5,427 nt of DNA, taken from contig CAJOOL010000092.1 of the NCBI GenBank assembly GCA_905236115.1, positions 1 to 5,427 on the forward strand. Reading direction: 5' to 3'. Under the pieces are notes generated by a model, which ran no database searches, was not told the origin of the DNA, and worked only from the letters and a program-made list of their open reading frames with translations. The stretch is from an uncultured Endomicrobiia bacterium (lineage in GTDB: Bacteria; Elusimicrobiota; Endomicrobiia; Endomicrobiales; Endomicrobiaceae). Below, in pieces: positions 4,625-5,427 of the stretch. Positions within the stretch are counted from its first letter, which is position 1; the number at the start of each line of letters is the position of its first letter. A program made the translations under genes and the position numbers.

Positions 4625-5017
4625 TTACTTCAGCTTTGATACTTTTATTTCTAACGATTTATTTTTTTCTTTTAAAACTTTTATTTCTCTTTTCAATAAA
4701 TTTATTTCAGGTTCATATTTTTTTATTTCCTTTTTTATAAGTTCCGTTATTGTTTTTATGCTGATATTTTTTTGCTCGTCTGTTTTTTCATTGTTTATGT
4801 TTTGCTCTTCGTCTTCTATAAAATAAGTAACGGGAACATTTAAAGCCGCTGCAAGTTTTTTTATTGAAGCCAAAGACGGATTTCTGTCTGTAGTTAACCA
4901 ACGGCTTATCATCTGCCTGTTCACGCCTATAATATTGCCCAAATCTTCTTGGGTAAACTTCTTTTCAAACATCGCTTTTCTCAGCTTTTCCGTAAAAAAA
5001 TTCTTTCTGAATTTCAT
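4625..5017 (-). CDS. XRE-family HTH transcriptional regulator with C-terminal coiled coil (cassette 2)
   Basis: A 130-residue paralogue of the regulator at 1567-1923. Residues 10-66 form the HTH (LRKAMFEKKFTQEDLGNIIG, recognition helix VNRQMISRW at 32-40, then VPVTYFIED). A longer Lys/Glu-rich tail at about 88-130 is a predicted coiled coil. The ATG (complement of 5015-5017) has AAGGGC about 7 nt upstream. The frame stays open upstream to 5194, but that part would encode a hydrophobic extension unlike the paralogue and crosses the operator, so it is rejected. Residues 33, 34, 36 and 39 of the recognition helix differ from the paralogue while the scaffold is kept. The operator sequence differs too. 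It probably represses the divergent RNA promoter and itself. Confidence 0.92.
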   Translation of the reverse strand: MKFRKNFFTEKLRKAMFEKKFTQEDLGNIIGVNRQMISRWLTTDRNPSLASIKKLAAALNVPVTYFIEDEEQNINNEKTDEQKNISIKTITELIKKEIKKYEPEINLLKREIKVLKEKNKSLEIKVSKLK

Positions 5018-5048
5018 ATAAATGCCCTTGGCAAAAAAACAAAAACCC

Positions 5049-5077
5049 TTGACAAAATAACAAATATATTGTATAAA
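5049..5077 (+). promoter_or_regulatory. Consensus sigma70 promoter for RNA element 2
   Basis: TTGACA (5049-5054), a 17-bp spacer and TATAAA (5072-5077) give a predicted start near 5084. This is the strongest promoter-like sequence in the window. It points away from the XRE gene, as in cassette 1, and its -35 lies in a CCCTTGA context shared with that cassette. Confidence 0.78.
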
Positions 5078-5091
5078 TATTATGGTAGCAA
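5063..5091 (-). promoter_or_regulatory. Probable promoter of the cassette 2 XRE gene
   Basis: On the minus strand, TTGCTA (complement of 5086-5091), a 17-bp spacer and TATATT (complement of 5063-5068). It overlaps the opposing RNA promoter face to face, and its -35 falls inside the operator, which would allow autoregulation. A comparable minus-strand promoter is much weaker in cassette 1, where only TATAAC (complement of 1953-1958) is visible. Confidence 0.5.
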
Positions 5092-5116
5092 ATGATACCA
5101 TAAGTGATACAATATA
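5080..5116. promoter_or_regulatory. Inverted-repeat operator, probable XRE binding site (cassette 2)
   Basis: TTATGGTA (5080-5087) and TACCATAA (5096-5103) are perfect 8-bp arms around an 8-bp centre that is itself partly symmetric. A 12-nt direct repeat, TGATACCATAAG (5093-5104) and TGATACAATATA (5105-5116), adds a further half-site. It covers the predicted RNA start. The sequence is unrelated to the cassette 1 operator, although position and design are the same. Confidence 0.65.
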
Positions 5117-5256
5117 AAATTTGATATTTATAAAATAAGCCGAGCGTGCGGCAACATAGCAGCACCCCGTAAAAAAAGATAAAAACTTTAGCAAGAGGCT
5201 TTATCTTCTCGGCGACAGTATACAAAATCGCAAAGCGATTTTGTATAGCTGAGAAG
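5084..5256 (+). ncRNA. Candidate structured RNA 2, paralogous to RNA 1
   Basis: Non-coding region with the same ordered blocks as 1974-2166. Predicted pairings: GCCGAG (5139-5144) with CTCGGC (5208-5213) closes the core; GTGC (5146-5149) pairs with GCAC (5162-5165) around a loop that ends CATAGCA; AGATAAA (5177-5183) pairs with TTTATCT (5200-5206). A near-perfect 13-bp hairpin then follows, TATACAAAATCGC (5219-5231) with GCGATTTTGTATA (5235-5247) around AAA. GCTGAGAAG (5248-5256) can pair with CTTCTCGGC (5205-5213), which competes with the closing stem. No start codon opens a frame through the conserved part. The downstream gene is convergent, so this RNA is not its 5' leader. The 3' end is uncertain because no U-run follows. 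Confidence 0.58.
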
Positions 5257-5281
5257 TTTGAACGACGACAACAACACCGCC

Positions 5282-5324
5282 GTCATTGCGAGGAGGGGCT
5301 TTGCAGCCCCGACGAAACAATCTT
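5282..5324 (+). repeat. REP-like palindrome, GTCATTGCGAGG type
   Basis: Starts GTCATTGCGAGGA, with inner arms GGGGCT (5295-5300) and AGCCCC (5305-5310) around TTGC, and ends CGACGAAACAATCTT. The inner arms differ from the 2201-2244 copy but still pair. A bare GTCAT at 5336-5340 looks like the start of a second, cut-off module. Confidence 0.8.
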
Positions 5325-5347
5325 CCGTTCCGTTTGTCATATTCTGC

Positions 5348-5363
5348 TTTCAACAATTCAACT
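5348..5363 (-). repeat. Octamer GTTGAA repeat, two units
   Basis: On the minus strand the units are AGTTGAAT and TGTTGAAA, beginning 1 nt after the stop of the partial gene at 5365-5427. This is the same arrangement as at 3180-3227. Confidence 0.55.
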
Positions 5364-5364
5364 G

Positions 5365-5427
5365 TTAATTATTGTTTGCTATAGCATCTAAAATAATCTT
5401 ATATAAATATTGAATTTGAGATTTATC
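5365..5427 (-). CDS. Possible 3' end of a gene running off the window
   Basis: The minus-strand frame is open from the window edge to a TAA (complement of 5365-5367) and encodes DKSQIQYLYKIILDAIANNN, which looks like an ordinary helical C-terminus. Only 20 codons are visible, so chance is possible. Support comes from the octamer repeat directly after the stop, as seen at the 3' ends of gmhB and the small gene at 3232-3387. No family can be named. Confidence 0.4.
   Translation of the reverse strand, partial: DKSQIQYLYKIILDAIANNN

Noticed and set aside
5018..5194. N-terminal extension of the second XRE gene up to 5194
   Set aside because: The extension would cross the operator and RNA element, has no counterpart in the paralogue, and a good ribosome-binding site precedes the internal ATG at 5017.
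1..5427. tRNA or rRNA genes
   Set aside because: I saw no cloverleaf with a TTCRA arm and no recognisable rRNA segments on either strand.

Overview
The window is AT-rich, compactly coded bacterial DNA. A type IV pilin-like protein, a heptose-bisphosphate phosphatase (LPS-type envelope chemistry) and many short REP-like palindromes point to a Gram-negative of low GC. The pilin N-terminus resembles those I associate with Elusimicrobiota, but that is a recollection from one gene and not a firm assignment.

Layout: 1-120 holds three REP-like palindromes. Next come a GmhB/HisB-N type HAD phosphatase (153-749) and an exported DUF3108 protein (770-1522), both on + and linked through a tract of 8-nt GTTGAA repeats. 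A minus-strand XRE repressor (1567-1923) faces away from a + strand promoter, an inverted-repeat operator and a structured non-coding region (about 1974-2166). More REP-like and octamer repeats lead to the pilin gene (2400-2951), whose leader peptide carries a 57-bp in-frame REP-like insertion. The stretch 2952-3511 has no long gene but holds a possible third RNA element, a terminator-like hairpin, an octamer tract and a small 51-residue minus-strand gene. An overlapping GNAT acetyltransferase and surE pair (3512-4587) follows. A second XRE repressor (4625-5017, minus) again faces a + strand promoter, operator and structured RNA region (about 5084-5256). The window ends with a REP-like element, two octamer units and what looks like the 3' end of another minus-strand gene.

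The most unusual content is the pair of paralogous XRE/RNA cassettes. Each has a 118-130 residue HTH plus coiled-coil repressor, a sigma70-like promoter on the opposite strand with exact 17-bp spacing, a palindrome at or just after the predicted RNA start, and an RNA whose sequence blocks and stems recur in the other cassette. The two repressors are about 46% identical across the HTH domain, but the operator sequences and the predicted DNA-contact residues differ, as expected for two insulated copies. A solo third RNA-like element lies at about 3028-3176. I do not recognise this RNA as a known family. Its function is open: repressor-controlled small RNA, immunity-type RNA or addiction RNA are all possible. 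The housekeeping genes around the cassettes show no functional link to them.
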